64,000 nucleotides of DNA from an uncultured Bacteroidota bacterium (GTDB taxonomy: Bacteria; Bacteroidota; Bacteroidia; Bacteroidales; F082): NCBI GenBank assembly GCA_903891085.1, contig CAITDJ010000114.1, forward strand, positions 1-64,000, written 5' to 3'. Made by a program: the position numbers and the translations under genes. Positions 54,600 through 64,000 of this stretch are shown one piece after another. Under the pieces are notes generated by a model that saw only the letters and a list, made by a program, of their open reading frames with translations, was not told the DNA's origin and did not search any database. Positions within the stretch are counted from its first letter, which is position 1, and each line of letters opens with the position of its first letter.

Positions 54600-55985
54600 T
54601 CATTCGTAGTGAATTTTAACCTCAACCCTTCTGTTTCGGGCCCTGCCTTTATCGAGCGTGTTATCGGCAACCGGAATGTCGAAACTAAATGCCTGGGTTT
54701 TCAACCTTGTGTTGTCAATTCCTTTTGTTGTCAGGTAATCCATAACGGCTGTTGCCCTGTTTTCAGAAAGGGTTACATTGTAGTCCCGTGAACCCTGATT
54801 GTCGGTGTGCCCGTTGATTGTAATCCTGTAGGAAGTGTTATCGAGTAAATATTTTGCCAGCCTATCGAGCTCCATCTTGCTTGTATCCGGAATGTCATAT
54901 TTATCGGTATCAAAATTGATGTCAGTGATTTTGAATTGCTCATCAATAACTTGAACGGTGTCGTAAGTTTGTTCAATTTTATGACCAAAAATACTATCAA
55001 AGTCAATGGTGGCGAACAGATTGGGATAGTCATTAAAATTTTTAACTGTTGTGTCTTTTTCGCTGATAAATGATTTTTCTTCAAGAAAAACCCCACTATC
55101 AAAGATGGCATCACCCACATCGCCCAACGCAATTTTGAGATGGTAAAGTGTCCAGGGTTTCACAACACAACTGGCATGAAGCACCCGGGTGAGGCCGTCG
55201 AAACCAATCGTTGATACAATCACCTGATTGAGCTTTCGTTTTTCCGATTCAACACAGTAAAAGCCTTTTGATTTGTTTCCAACGTCTAATATTTTATTCA
55301 GAACAGGTTTGATACCAATGAATTTCATCCTGTTGGTACTGTTTCCTGATACACTATAATTGTAAAAATAATCATTGTCGACAAACAGCGCGGCATGGTT
55401 TTTCTGGTTAATATTGTTTATGGTGATGGGTTCATTTGTGCCCGGTATTACGGCTAAATTTTTCTTCTTCAGGCCATCTCCGGTGATCATGAAAGCGAAA
55501 ACATCATTGAATTTTGATCCGACATATTCGGTGTATTCTTCCGAAGCGAATGCAAAGTTGAATATAATTTTATTGTCGAAAGCGACAAAGTCAAACTCAA
55601 GAATCATCTGATCGTAAGTAATACCGCGGCAAAGCGAGTTTAAATCCCTGTCGCTTTTGTATCTTTTAAATTTATTGTAATCCCAGGCTGTTCCGCTTGT
55701 TCCGGGCAAGGTGTTTTCTTTGGCAATATCAAAAACATTACCGGTTGATAACAATAAACCGTTTTTCATCCCAATCACATTCGTGTCCATTTCGAAGTAA
55801 CAGAGGCTGTGTTTGAGTCCTGTCATGCTTACATTTCCAACACGGATTCCTTTACCAGCCAAAATTTTCTCAACCAAATAATCTGCAGTAAATGATGTGT
55901 CAATTTTTATGGTTTGCCCGAAAAGCATGGGGCCAAAAAATATTGTTATCAATATAACTGTTAATTTATACATGAAAATTTTCAA
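54600..55985 (-). CDS. Outer-membrane OmpA protein with choice-of-anchor-L domain
   Basis: 461 residues (a second ATG five codons in is possible). Signal peptide ends near LFGQ. Residues ~40-290 are a choice-of-anchor-L domain (YFEMDTNVIGMKNGLLLSTG; FNFAFASEEYTEYVGSKFND; VFAFMITGDG; NHAALFVDND). The last ~110 residues are an OmpA-type peptidoglycan-binding domain: FDTDKYDI, INGHTDNQGSRDYNVTLSENRA and GRARNRRVEVKI. It probably tethers the outer membrane to the cell wall and displays a surface domain. Monocistronic, 250 bp from the DUF3467 operon end. Confidence 0.87.
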   Translation of the reverse strand: MKIFMYKLTVILITIFFGPMLFGQTIKIDTSFTADYLVEKILAGKGIRVGNVSMTGLKHSLCYFEMDTNVIGMKNGLLLSTGNVFDIAKENTLPGTSGTAWDYNKFKRYKSDRDLNSLCRGITYDQMILEFDFVAFDNKIIFNFAFASEEYTEYVGSKFNDVFAFMITGDGLKKKNLAVIPGTNEPITINNINQKNHAALFVDNDYFYNYSVSGNSTNRMKFIGIKPVLNKILDVGNKSKGFYCVESEKRKLNQVIVSTIGFDGLTRVLHASCVVKPWTLYHLKIALGDVGDAIFDSGVFLEEKSFISEKDTTVKNFNDYPNLFATIDFDSIFGHKIEQTYDTVQVIDEQFKITDINFDTDKYDIPDTSKMELDRLAKYLLDNTSYRITINGHTDNQGSRDYNVTLSENRATAVMDYLTTKGIDNTRLKTQAFSFDIPVADNTLDKGRARNRRVEVKIHYE

Positions 55986-56142
55986 AATGGTACAGATGAA
56001 GTATACATGATTCTGAACAGTTTAGTACATGCAAATTTATATACAAAACATATGGATACAACCATTATGTTCAAATGAAAAAATAATCACCTGCATGCTG
56101 AATTTGCAGGTTGAAATCAAGTGAATCTATTCAGTATAAAAG

Positions 56143-56180
56143 CAAAAAAAACAGGTTGATAGGGTTAGTATCAACCTGTT
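56143..56180 (-). terminator. Intrinsic terminator of the rpoB-rpoC-DUF3467 transcript
   Basis: AACAGGTTGATA (56150-56161) pairs with TATCAACCTGTT (56169-56180), loop of 7; on the minus strand the stem is followed by a run of eight T. It lies ~55 bp after the DUF3467 stop. Confidence 0.92.
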
Positions 56181-56235
56181 TGTAATAGGGTGAGCAGGTC
56201 GAAGCACAGCTGTGCTTGTCGTTGTGACCTTCGTG

Positions 56236-56547
56236 TCAGGCTTGTGCTGTCGGACCGCCGAGTGAAAATGGCGGATAACCATCGCCACCTTTCGATTCTT
56301 TGATGGGGCCATGCACTGATTCATATTTTTTAATGTTCTCAGCCAGTGCTTTGTACAATCTTTTGGCATGTTCAGGGGTTAAAATAATCCTTGATTTCAC
56401 CTTTGCCTTCTGAATTCCGGGCATGAGTTTCACAAAGTCGATCACAAACTCGGAGTGAGAATGCGTGATGATGGCAAGGTTTGAATAGGTGCCTTCAGCT
56501 ACTTCTTCGCTCAGTTCGATATTGATTTGATTTTTATTTTCTGACAT
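56236..56547 (-). CDS. DUF3467 domain protein
   Basis: 103 residues. Pattern INIELSEEVAEGTYSNLAII, EFVIDFVKLMPGIQKAKVKSRIILTPEHAKRLYKAL and a flexible tail (GGDGYPPFSLGGPTAQA) is DUF3467, a small uncharacterised family found next to rpoC in Bacteroidota. A transcription- or ribosome-related role is only suggested by this location. An intrinsic terminator ends 14 bp before its ATG, so it is reached by read-through or from a promoter near the terminator. Confidence 0.9.
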   Translation of the reverse strand: MSENKNQINIELSEEVAEGTYSNLAIITHSHSEFVIDFVKLMPGIQKAKVKSRIILTPEHAKRLYKALAENIKKYESVHGPIKESKGGDGYPPFSLGGPTAQA

Positions 56548-56560
56548 TTTTTCTGGTATT

Positions 56561-56609
56561 AAAAAAAGTCGTTATTTGTTCTGTCCTGCGGAATGAAACA
56601 AATAACGAC
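56561..56609 (-). terminator. Intrinsic terminator between rpoC and DUF3467
   Basis: GTCGTTATTTGTT (56568-56580) pairs perfectly with AACAAATAACGAC (56597-56609); on the minus strand seven T follow (56561-56567). It begins 36 bp after the rpoC stop and ends 14 bp before the DUF3467 start. Confidence 0.9.
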
Positions 56610-56644
56610 CTGATGTAAAAATATTAAGTTTTCTAATGTACGTT

Positions 56645-59600
56645 TTACCCTTTGAGTGTTTTTGAGGCATTGTCCATCACCGCGTCATATTCGGCTTTCG
56701 ACCCTACGATCAAATCTTCATAATCGCGTTGTCCTGTACCGGCCGGAATCTTATGACCTACGATCACATTTTCTTTCAGACCTTTCAGTTCATCCGATTT
56801 GGCATTGATGGAAGCCAGTGTAAGCACCTTGGTGGTTTCCTGGAACGATGCGGCAGAAATAAAGCTATTGGTCTGCAATGAAGCCCTTGTAATACCCTGC
56901 AATACCTGTTTACCGGTTGCTGGTTTGGCGTCACGTGCATCAACGAGTTTTCTGTCTTTTCGTTTCAACATGGAATTTTCGTCGCGCAGTTTTCTGGCGG
57001 TGATAATCTGACCAAGTTTGAATGTTTCAGTTTCACCGGCTTCTGTGATTACTTTTTTACCAAAAATTTCATCATTTTCTTCCTGGAAATCGAGTTTGTT
57101 GATCAGTTCACCTTCGAGGAATCTTGTATCACCCGGATCTTCAACCTCAATTTTACGCATCATCTGTCGCACAATGACTTCAAAATGCTTGTCGTTGATT
57201 TTCACACCCTGCAGACGATACACTTCCTGTACTTCGTTCACAATATATTCCTGCACCTTCATGGGGCCTTTGATTGCCAGAATGTCTGAAGGAGTCATTG
57301 CACCTTCCGACAAAGGAATACCGGCTTTCACGAAGTCATTTTCCTGTGCGAGAATCTGTTTCGAAGTGGGAACAAGATAGGTTTTTTCCTGACCACTCTT
57401 AGAGGTAACAACGATTTCGCGGTTACCACGTTTGAGTTTTTTGTTGAATGTTACAACCCCGTCAATTTCAGAAACGATAGCCGGTTCAGATGGATTACGT
57501 GCCTCGAAGAGTTCGGTTACTCTTGGAAGACCTCCTGTGATGTCACCTGATTTTCCAATCGCTCTCGGAATTTTCACCAACATTGCACCTGCCTTGATTT
57601 TTTCTTTGTCTTCGACAACGATATGTGCACCAACAGGTATATCATACATCTTGATCACATTGTTTTCCTTATCCATGATATGGATAGCAGGGTTTTTGGC
57701 TTTCTGACGTGATTCGATAATTACCTTCTCATTGTAGCCGGTTTGTTCGTCCGATTCAACACGATAGGTAATACCTTCGAGTATATTTTCAAAACTGATT
57801 TTACCATCATGTTCCGATAGAATAACAGCATTGTATGGATCCCAATCACTGATGAATTCGCCTTTCTTGACTTCAGCACCATTCTTTATGTACAGATTAG
57901 CTCCGTAAGGAATGTTAGCGGATGAAAGTACGATACCTGTCTTTTTGTCGAGAATTTTCATTTCGGCAGAACGGCCAAGCACAATTTCGAAAGTCTTATC
58001 ATCTTTTTTGAATTCGACAGAACGAAGTTCTTCAATTTCGATTCTGCCTTCATATTTGGCTTCAATTTTCGACAAGATGGCAATGTTTGAAGCGGTACCC
58101 CCAACGTGGAAGGTACGCAGTGTAAGCTGTGTACCAGGCTCACCGATCGATTGTGCTGCAATTACACCAACGGCTTCACCCTTCTGAACCAATTTACCGG
58201 AGGCAAGATTTCTGCCATAACAGTTGGCACAAACGCCGCGTTTCGATTCACAGGTGAGTACCGAACGTATTTCAACGTTTTCGATGGGTGATTTTTCAAT
58301 CATCGAAGCAATATCTTCGGTGATTTCATCGCCACCAAGAATGATTAAATCTCCGGTTTGAGGATGATAAATATCATGTAAAGCAACACGACCCAAAATT
58401 CTGTCATACAATGATTCAACTGTTTCTTCGCTTTTCTTTAAAGCGGAGATAGTCAAGCCTCGCAATGTACCACAATCTTTTTCATTGATTACAACATCCT
58501 GGGCAACGTCAACCAGCCTTCTGGTGAGATAACCGGCATCAGCTGTTTTCAATGCAGTATCGGCCAAACCTTTACGGGCACCGTGGGTTGAGATAAAGTA
58601 CTCAAGTACCGACAGCCCTTCTTTAAAGTTTGAGAGGATAGGGTTTTCGATGATTTCACCACCTGTCGCTCCTGATTTCTGTGGTTTGGCCATCAAACCC
58701 CTCATCCCTGATAACTGACGGATCTGTTCTTTCGAACCCCTCGCGCCTGAATCAAGCATCATGTAAACCGGGTTGAATCCCTGATCATCCTGCGAAAGCA
58801 ATGTCATCAGGGTGTTGGTCAAACGTGAATTAGTATGTGTCCAGATATCAATAATCTGGTTATAGCGTTCATTGTTGGTAATGAATCCCATATTATAGTT
58901 TGCCATTACCTCATCTACTTCACCATTGGCCTGATTAACCAATTCTTCTTTCATAGCAGGAATTTTAACATTCCCCAGGTTAAATGACAGACCACCTCTA
59001 AAGGCCATCTGGAATCCAATACTCTTGATATCGTCGAGGAATTTGGCTGCTGTAGCAGTTCCCAACATTTTGACCATATCGCCGATAATATCGCGTAATG
59101 ATTTTTTTGTAAGAATCTGATTGATGAATCCATATTTTTCATCAACAACCTGGTTCAATAACACCCGGCCAACTGTTGTTTCAAGTAAAACAGACTTTAG
59201 TTGTCCTTCTTCCCTGATTTTTGTTTTAACATGAATTATGGCATGTAAATCAATTACTTTCTCATTGTATGCAATAATGACTTCCTCTGCCGAATAGAAA
59301 CGTTTTCCTTCACCTTTAACGATGTGTTCAGGTGTGCTTTTACGTGGTTTGGTGATATAATACAATCCCAACACCATGTCCTGTGAAGGAACGGTGATAG
59401 GTGCACCATTTGCAGGATTCAAAATATTGTGTGACGCGAGCATCAGAATCTGGGCTTCCAGGATAGCAGCATTCCCAAGTGGAACGTGCACAGCCATCTG
59501 GTCACCGTCAAAGTCGGCATTGAAAGCAGTACAAACAAGTGGGTGAAGCTGAATAGCTTTACCTTCGACCAATTTTGGCTGAAAGGCCTGAATACCCAAA

Positions 59601-60955
59601 CGGTGAAGGGTAGGGGCACGGTTGAGCAAAATAGGATGGCCTTTCAATATATTTTCCAGAATATCCCAAACAACAGGGTCTTTGCGGTCAACAATTTTTT
59701 TGGCAGATTTTACTGTTTTAACAATTCCACGTTCAAGCATCTTACGGATAATAAATGGCTTGAAGAGCTCTGATGCCATATCTTTTGGAATACCGCACTC
59801 ATTCAGATGTAATTCGGGTCCTACAACGATTACCGAACGTCCCGAATAGTCGACGCGTTTACCAAGCAGATTTTGACGGAAACGACCTTGCTTACCTTTC
59901 AAACTGTCACTCAATGACTTGAGGGCACGATTTGATTCAGTTTTAACAGCACTTGCTTTTCTTGAGTTGTCGAATAAAGAGTCAACGGCCTCCTGAAGCA
60001 TACGTTTTTCGTTACGCATGATAACATCCGGCGCTTTGATTTCGATCAATCGTTTCAACCGGTTATTCCGAATAATTACCCGTCTGTAAAGATCATTTAA
60101 GTCGGAAGTAGCAAAACGGCCACCATCAAGAGGCACGAGAGGGCGAAGTTCCGGTGGAATCACAGGAACAACTTTCACGATCATCCATTCCGGTCTGTTT
60201 TCCATACGGGTACGGGCATCACGGAATGCTTCATACACCTGAAGGCGTTTCAACGCATCGGCTTTTCTCTGTTGAGAAGTTTCGGTACTTGCTTTGTGTC
60301 GCAAATCGAATGAAACTGAATCAAGGTCAAGACGGGCGAGCAAATCATGGATAGCTTCGGCGCCCATTTTGGCAATGAATTTATTTGGATCAGAATCAGG
60401 AAGATGTTGATTTTCAGCTGGCAATGTTTCTAAAATATACAGATATTGTTCTTCTGTAATCAATTTGATATCATCAGGATCCTTTGATTCTTTTTCTTCT
60501 TTTGGAAGAACGGCACTTCCTGCCTGAATAACTGCATAGCGCTCATAATAGATCACCATGTCGAGTTTTTTGGTCGGGAGGCCTAAGAGTGCTCCGATTT
60601 TATTGGGTAATGATCTGAAATACCAGATATGTGCGACAGGAACAACAAGTTGAATGTGTCCCATTTTCTCGCGTCTTACCTTTTTTTCAGTAACCTCAAC
60701 GCCGCAACGGTCACAAACAATTCCTTTGTATCGGATACGTTTGTATTTACCGCAATGGCATTCCCAGTCTTTTACCGGACCAAAAATTCTTTCACAGAAC
60801 AAACCATCCCGTTCAGGCTTGTAGGTTCTGTAATTGATGGTTTCCGGTTTGATAACCTCCCCGCTCGAACGGTTTAAAATCGATTCGGGCGATGCGAGGC
60901 TAATGGTAATTTTCGAAAAGCTACTGCTGATTGTACTATCTTTCCTGAAAGCCAT
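56645..60955 (-). CDS. rpoC: DNA-directed RNA polymerase subunit beta-prime
   Basis: 1436 residues, the usual size in this phylum. N-terminal zinc site CHCGKY/CDRCGV (near residues 65-83), catalytic metal triad D481-D483-D485 in NADFDGDQ, bridge and trigger regions ([20 protein letters not shown]), and the second zinc site [13 protein letters not shown]. It forms the active-site half of RNA polymerase with RpoB. Transcribed from rpoB (67-bp gap with a hairpin). Nothing unusual in sequence or length. Confidence 0.98.
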   Translation of the reverse strand: MAFRKDSTISSSFSKITISLASPESILNRSSGEVIKPETINYRTYKPERDGLFCERIFGPVKDWECHCGKYKRIRYKGIVCDRCGVEVTEKKVRREKMGHIQLVVPVAHIWYFRSLPNKIGALLGLPTKKLDMVIYYERYAVIQAGSAVLPKEEKESKDPDDIKLITEEQYLYILETLPAENQHLPDSDPNKFIAKMGAEAIHDLLARLDLDSVSFDLRHKASTETSQQRKADALKRLQVYEAFRDARTRMENRPEWMIVKVVPVIPPELRPLVPLDGGRFATSDLNDLYRRVIIRNNRLKRLIEIKAPDVIMRNEKRMLQEAVDSLFDNSRKASAVKTESNRALKSLSDSLKGKQGRFRQNLLGKRVDYSGRSVIVVGPELHLNECGIPKDMASELFKPFIIRKMLERGIVKTVKSAKKIVDRKDPVVWDILENILKGHPILLNRAPTLHRLGIQAFQPKLVEGKAIQLHPLVCTAFNADFDGDQMAVHVPLGNAAILEAQILMLASHNILNPANGAPITVPSQDMVLGLYYITKPRKSTPEHIVKGEGKRFYSAEEVIIAYNEKVIDLHAIIHVKTKIREEGQLKSVLLETTVGRVLLNQVVDEKYGFINQILTKKSLRDIIGDMVKMLGTATAAKFLDDIKSIGFQMAFRGGLSFNLGNVKIPAMKEELVNQANGEVDEVMANYNMGFITNNERYNQIIDIWTHTNSRLTNTLMTLLSQDDQGFNPVYMMLDSGARGSKEQIRQLSGMRGLMAKPQKSGATGGEIIENPILSNFKEGLSVLEYFISTHGARKGLADTALKTADAGYLTRRLVDVAQDVVINEKDCGTLRGLTISALKKSEETVESLYDRILGRVALHDIYHPQTGDLIILGGDEITEDIASMIEKSPIENVEIRSVLTCESKRGVCANCYGRNLASGKLVQKGEAVGVIAAQSIGEPGTQLTLRTFHVGGTASNIAILSKIEAKYEGRIEIEELRSVEFKKDDKTFEIVLGRSAEMKILDKKTGIVLSSANIPYGANLYIKNGAEVKKGEFISDWDPYNAVILSEHDGKISFENILEGITYRVESDEQTGYNEKVIIESRQKAKNPAIHIMDKENNVIKMYDIPVGAHIVVEDKEKIKAGAMLVKIPRAIGKSGDITGGLPRVTELFEARNPSEPAIVSEIDGVVTFNKKLKRGNREIVVTSKSGQEKTYLVPTSKQILAQENDFVKAGIPLSEGAMTPSDILAIKGPMKVQEYIVNEVQEVYRLQGVKINDKHFEVIVRQMMRKIEVEDPGDTRFLEGELINKLDFQEENDEIFGKKVITEAGETETFKLGQIITARKLRDENSMLKRKDRKLVDARDAKPATGKQVLQGITRASLQTNSFISAASFQETTKVLTLASINAKSDELKGLKENVIVGHKIPAGTGQRDYEDLIVGSKAEYDAVMDNASKTLKG

Positions 60956-60989
60956 ATATTGTTTGATGTATTTGTTAAAAGAACTAAAT

Positions 60990-61011
60990 GCATCCCGTAA
61001 TTACGGGATGC
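60990..61011. other. Perfect 22-bp palindrome between rpoB and rpoC
   Basis: GCATCCCGTAA (60990-61000) is followed directly by its exact reverse complement TTACGGGATGC (61001-61011) in the 67-bp gap. No T run follows on the minus strand, so it is not a standard terminator; mRNA processing, attenuation or a protein site are options. Confidence 0.7.
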
Positions 61012-61022
61012 TTGAATTTTTA

Positions 61023-64000
61023 TTAATCGAAGGTTATTTCAAGGCCTAATCCACGTAATTCGTGAACAAGTACATTGAAAGATTCCGGAATACCTGGTGT
61101 TGGCATATTTTCACCTTTTACGATGGATTCATAGGCTTTTGCACGTCCTACAACATCATCTGACTTAACGGTGAGAATTTCCTGAAGAATATTACTTGCT
61201 CCAAAGGCTTCGAGAGCCCAAACTTCCATTTCACCAAAGCGCTGTCCCCCGAATTGGGCTTTACCACCCAAAGGTTGCTGCGTAATCAAAGAATATGGTC
61301 CAATGGAACGGGCATGCATTTTATCATCAACCATATGATGCAGTTTGAGCATATAGATATAACCTACTGTTGCAGGCTGATCAAATTGCTCACCAGTACC
61401 ACCATCATATAAACGAACACTTCCATTCTCAGGTAAACCTGCCTTGACAAGATATTTGTTTATTTCATCAATAGGCGCACCATCAAAAATTGGAGTAGCA
61501 AACTTCAGTCCAAGTTTGGCACCCGCCCAGCCCAGCACAGTTTCGTAAATCTGTCCAAGGTTCATACGCGAAGGCACACCAAGCGGATTAAGTACAATGT
61601 CAACCGGTGTTCCGTCTTCGAGGAAAGGCATATCTTCCTCTCTCACAATTTTAGCCACGATACCCTTGTTACCGTGACGTCCGGCCATTTTATCTCCAAT
61701 ATTCAATTTGCGTTTTTTTGCAACATACACTTTGGCCATCTGAATAATGCCGTTTGGCAATTCATCGCCGACTGTTGCCACAAATTTCTTACGGTTGTAA
61801 ATTCCGTAAATCTCTTTGTATTTGATATTGTGATTGTTAACGAGTGTTTTAATCATCTCGTTGATCGTATTGTCAGAAGTCCATTTATTAGGATTAATCG
61901 TAGCATAATCAATGGCAAGTAACAATTTCGGTGTAAATTTAACCTTCTTCGCAATGATCACTTCTTTGAAGTTATTACTAACCCCCTGAGAACTATGGCC
62001 ATTCAGTAAAAGGCTTAATTTTTCGATCAATTTGTTTTTCAATACAGCAACTTGCTTGTGATGTTGCTCATCGAGTTCATGTAAAAGATCTTTGTCTTTT
62101 GCTTTTGATTTTCTGTCTTTGATGACTCTTGAGAAAAGCTTTTTATCAACAACCACACCTTTCATCGATGGTGGTGCTTTCAGGGAGGCGTTTTTCACAT
62201 CACCGGCTTTATCTCCGAAGATAGCACGTAAAAGTTTCTCTTCCGGAGTTGGATCACTTTCGCCTTTTGGAGTGATTTTTCCAATCAGGATGTCACCTTC
62301 ATTCACCTCAGCTCCAATGCGGATTAAACCGTTTTCATCGAGGTCTTTTGTAGCTTCAGCACTGACATTTGGAATATCATTTGTGAGTTCTTCGATACCA
62401 CGTTTGGTATCACGAACTTCCAGGGTAAACTCTTCGATATGTACAGAAGTAAAGATGTCTTCTTTAACTATCTTTTCAGAAATAACGATCGCATCCTCAA
62501 AATTATAACCTTTCCATGGCATAAACGCTACCATCAGGTTGCGACCTAGTGCCAGCTCACCACCCTGGGTACCATAGCCTTCACATAAGACCTGTCCTTT
62601 GGTAACATGTTGCCCTTTTCGGACAATCGGTTTGAGGTTGATACTGGTATTCTGGTTGGTACGAACATATTTTGTAAGCTGATACGATTTGATATCGTCA
62701 TCAAAACTTACTAATTTTTCGTTTTCATCACGGTCATAGCGAATGGTTATTTTGCTGGCATCCACGTAAATAACTTCTCCTGGACCTTCAGCATTAATCA
62801 ATACGCGTGAATCATTGGCCACTGAACGTTCGATACCTGTCCCAACAATAGGTGTTTCAGGATTGAGTAGCGGAACTGCCTGACGCATCATGTTCGATCC
62901 CATCAAAGCACGGTTGGCGTCATCATGTTCGAGGAATGGAATAAGTGAAGCCGCTATTGAGGCAATCTGGTTAGGAGCCACATCAATTAAATCCACTTTT
63001 TCACGTTCAATGATCGGATAATCTGCAAGATAACGCACTTTTACGCGCTCATCTTTGAATAAACCATCCTTTAATAATGGAGTATTTGCCTGTGCAATGA
63101 TTTTATCCTCTTCTTCTTCGGCACTCAGGTACAAAGGTTTGTCCTTCATATCAACAACACCCATTTTCACCTCACGGTAAGGTGTTTCGATAAATCCGAG
63201 TTTATTGATTTTTGCATACACGCAAAGTGACGAAATCAAACCGATATTCGGACCTTCAGGTGTTTCAATCGTACACAACCTTCCATAATGGGTGTAGTGA
63301 ACGTCACGTACTTCAAAACCGGCTCTTTCGCGTGAAAGACCACCTGGTCCGAGTGCTGATACCCTACGTTTATGAGTAACCTCCGATAAAGGATTGGTTT
63401 GATCCATAAACTGGGAAAGTGCGTTGGTTCCAAAAAACGAATTGATAACCGAAGACAATGTTTTTGCATTAATCAAATCGGTAGGTGTAAACACTTCGTT
63501 ATCACGCACATTCATTCTTTCGCGGATGGTACGTGCCATTCTGGCTAATCCAACTCCAAACTGAGCGTATAGTTGTTCACCAACAGTTCTGACACGACGA
63601 TTACTTAAATGGTCAATATCATCTACTTCGGTTTTATTATTAGCAAGTTCGATCAGGTATTTAATGATCGAAATTATATCTTCCTTGGTCAGAACTTTGG
63701 TTTCAGATGGAATATTCAGATCTAATTTGCGGTTGATTCTGTATCGTCCAACCTCACCTAAATCGTAGCGTTTATCTGAAAAGAAAAGTTTATCAATGAT
63801 GCCACGTGCCGTTTCCTCATCAGGTGGTTCCGCATTACGTAACTGACGATAAATGAATTCAACTGCTTCTTTTGCTGAGTTTGCCGTATCTTTCTGAAGC
63901 GTGTTGAAAATTATCGAGTAGTCAGTTGAATTGATGTCTTCGCGGTGAAGCAATACGGCTTTAACACCTGAATCGACAATTAAGTCAATATTATCATTAT
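61023..64000 (-). CDS. rpoB: DNA-directed RNA polymerase subunit beta, C-terminal part
   Basis: The frame is open to the right edge; about 990 C-terminal residues are present and the N-terminus lies outside. An apparent start at 63953 is internal, since codons up to the edge still read [15 protein letters not shown]. Conserved regions include the rifampicin-binding area ([41 protein letters not shown]-like), [16 protein letters not shown], and the C-terminal [24 protein letters not shown]. It is the catalytic partner of RpoC, upstream of it on the minus strand. Confidence 0.98.
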   Translation of the reverse strand, partial: NDNIDLIVDSGVKAVLLHREDINSTDYSIIFNTLQKDTANSAKEAVEFIYRQLRNAEPPDEETARGIIDKLFFSDKRYDLGEVGRYRINRKLDLNIPSETKVLTKEDIISIIKYLIELANNKTEVDDIDHLSNRRVRTVGEQLYAQFGVGLARMARTIRERMNVRDNEVFTPTDLINAKTLSSVINSFFGTNALSQFMDQTNPLSEVTHKRRVSALGPGGLSRERAGFEVRDVHYTHYGRLCTIETPEGPNIGLISSLCVYAKINKLGFIETPYREVKMGVVDMKDKPLYLSAEEEEDKIIAQANTPLLKDGLFKDERVKVRYLADYPIIEREKVDLIDVAPNQIASIAASLIPFLEHDDANRALMGSNMMRQAVPLLNPETPIVGTGIERSVANDSRVLINAEGPGEVIYVDASKITIRYDRDENEKLVSFDDDIKSYQLTKYVRTNQNTSINLKPIVRKGQHVTKGQVLCEGYGTQGGELALGRNLMVAFMPWKGYNFEDAIVISEKIVKEDIFTSVHIEEFTLEVRDTKRGIEELTNDIPNVSAEATKDLDENGLIRIGAEVNEGDILIGKITPKGESDPTPEEKLLRAIFGDKAGDVKNASLKAPPSMKGVVVDKKLFSRVIKDRKSKAKDKDLLHELDEQHHKQVAVLKNKLIEKLSLLLNGHSSQGVSNNFKEVIIAKKVKFTPKLLLAIDYATINPNKWTSDNTINEMIKTLVNNHNIKYKEIYGIYNRKKFVATVGDELPNGIIQMAKVYVAKKRKLNIGDKMAGRHGNKGIVAKIVREEDMPFLEDGTPVDIVLNPLGVPSRMNLGQIYETVLGWAGAKLGLKFATPIFDGAPIDEINKYLVKAGLPENGSVRLYDGGTGEQFDQPATVGYIYMLKLHHMVDDKMHARSIGPYSLITQQPLGGKAQFGGQRFGEMEVWALEAFGASNILQEILTVKSDDVVGRAKAYESIVKGENMPTPGIPESFNVLVHELRGLGLEITFD

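Overview
The window looks like a chromosomal segment from a member of the Bacteroidota, probably class Bacteroidia, of low to moderate G+C. The evidence is: type IX secretion (T9SS) genes porQ and porX plus two proteins with C-terminal T9SS sorting tails; promoters of the TAnnTTTG type; recF followed by a DUF721/DciA gene; an lpxD-like gene after efp; and an LruC-domain lipoprotein. I see no rRNA, tRNA, CRISPR array, phage or transposase gene. Most of the window is core genome with small accessory patches.

Layout. 1-2.3 kb: surface proteins, namely the N-terminal part of a Kre9/KNH-like repeat protein running off the left edge and a T9SS cargo protein with 29-residue repeats. 2.3-7.4 kb: an 840-bp non-coding stretch, a DedA membrane protein, an LruC-domain lipoprotein with a strong terminator, then arsC with the remains of a frameshifted arsR in front of it. 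7.5-11.7 kb: porQ, recF-dciA, efp-lpxD. 11.7-18.8 kb: a compact polysaccharide export/polymerisation locus (fkbM-type methyltransferase, wzx, a double-length wzz, wzy/ligase) divergent from a glycosyltransferase. 18.8-24.5 kb: purD, a membrane protein and rnhB (ATGA overlap), then a large anchored protein with a predicted propeller. 24.5-29.8 kb: MATE and MFS transporters, a TIGR01777 epimerase-like protein, an HD-domain phosphohydrolase. 29.9-36.2 kb: porX-tsaE-ald, then aroB-aroA and a LutA-like protein. 36.4-40.8 kb: a membrane protein/XRE regulator pair behind a repeat-rich promoter, a DUF3298 protein, a Cu/Zn-type permease with an HMA tail, tpx and a small membrane protein. 40.9-54 kb: tsaD divergent from tamB, a T9SS cargo protein, an AddA-like helicase-nuclease, a tricorn-like protease. 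54-64 kb: a small unknown protein, an OmpA/choice-of-anchor-L protein, then DUF3467, rpoC and partial rpoB on the minus strand.

Several genes fit together in outer-envelope biology: PorQ, PorX, the sorting-tail proteins, TamB, LpxD, the wzx/wzz/wzy locus, the OmpA-like protein and DedA. TsaD and TsaE, both needed for the tRNA t6A modification, are about 9 kb apart.

I did not find a convincing new defence or mobile system. The most unusual items are: (i) an apparent one-base frameshift at an A8 tract that removes the start and membrane anchor of tamB; (ii) a single protein made of two complete Wzz-type units; (iii) an arsR pseudogene beside an intact arsC; (iv) near-identical 273-bp coding repeats at the left edge; (v) heptamer-phased degenerate repeats in two intergenic gaps; (vi) an intrinsic terminator placed 14 bp before the DUF3467 start codon; (vii) a repeat-rich promoter in front of the membrane/XRE pair.
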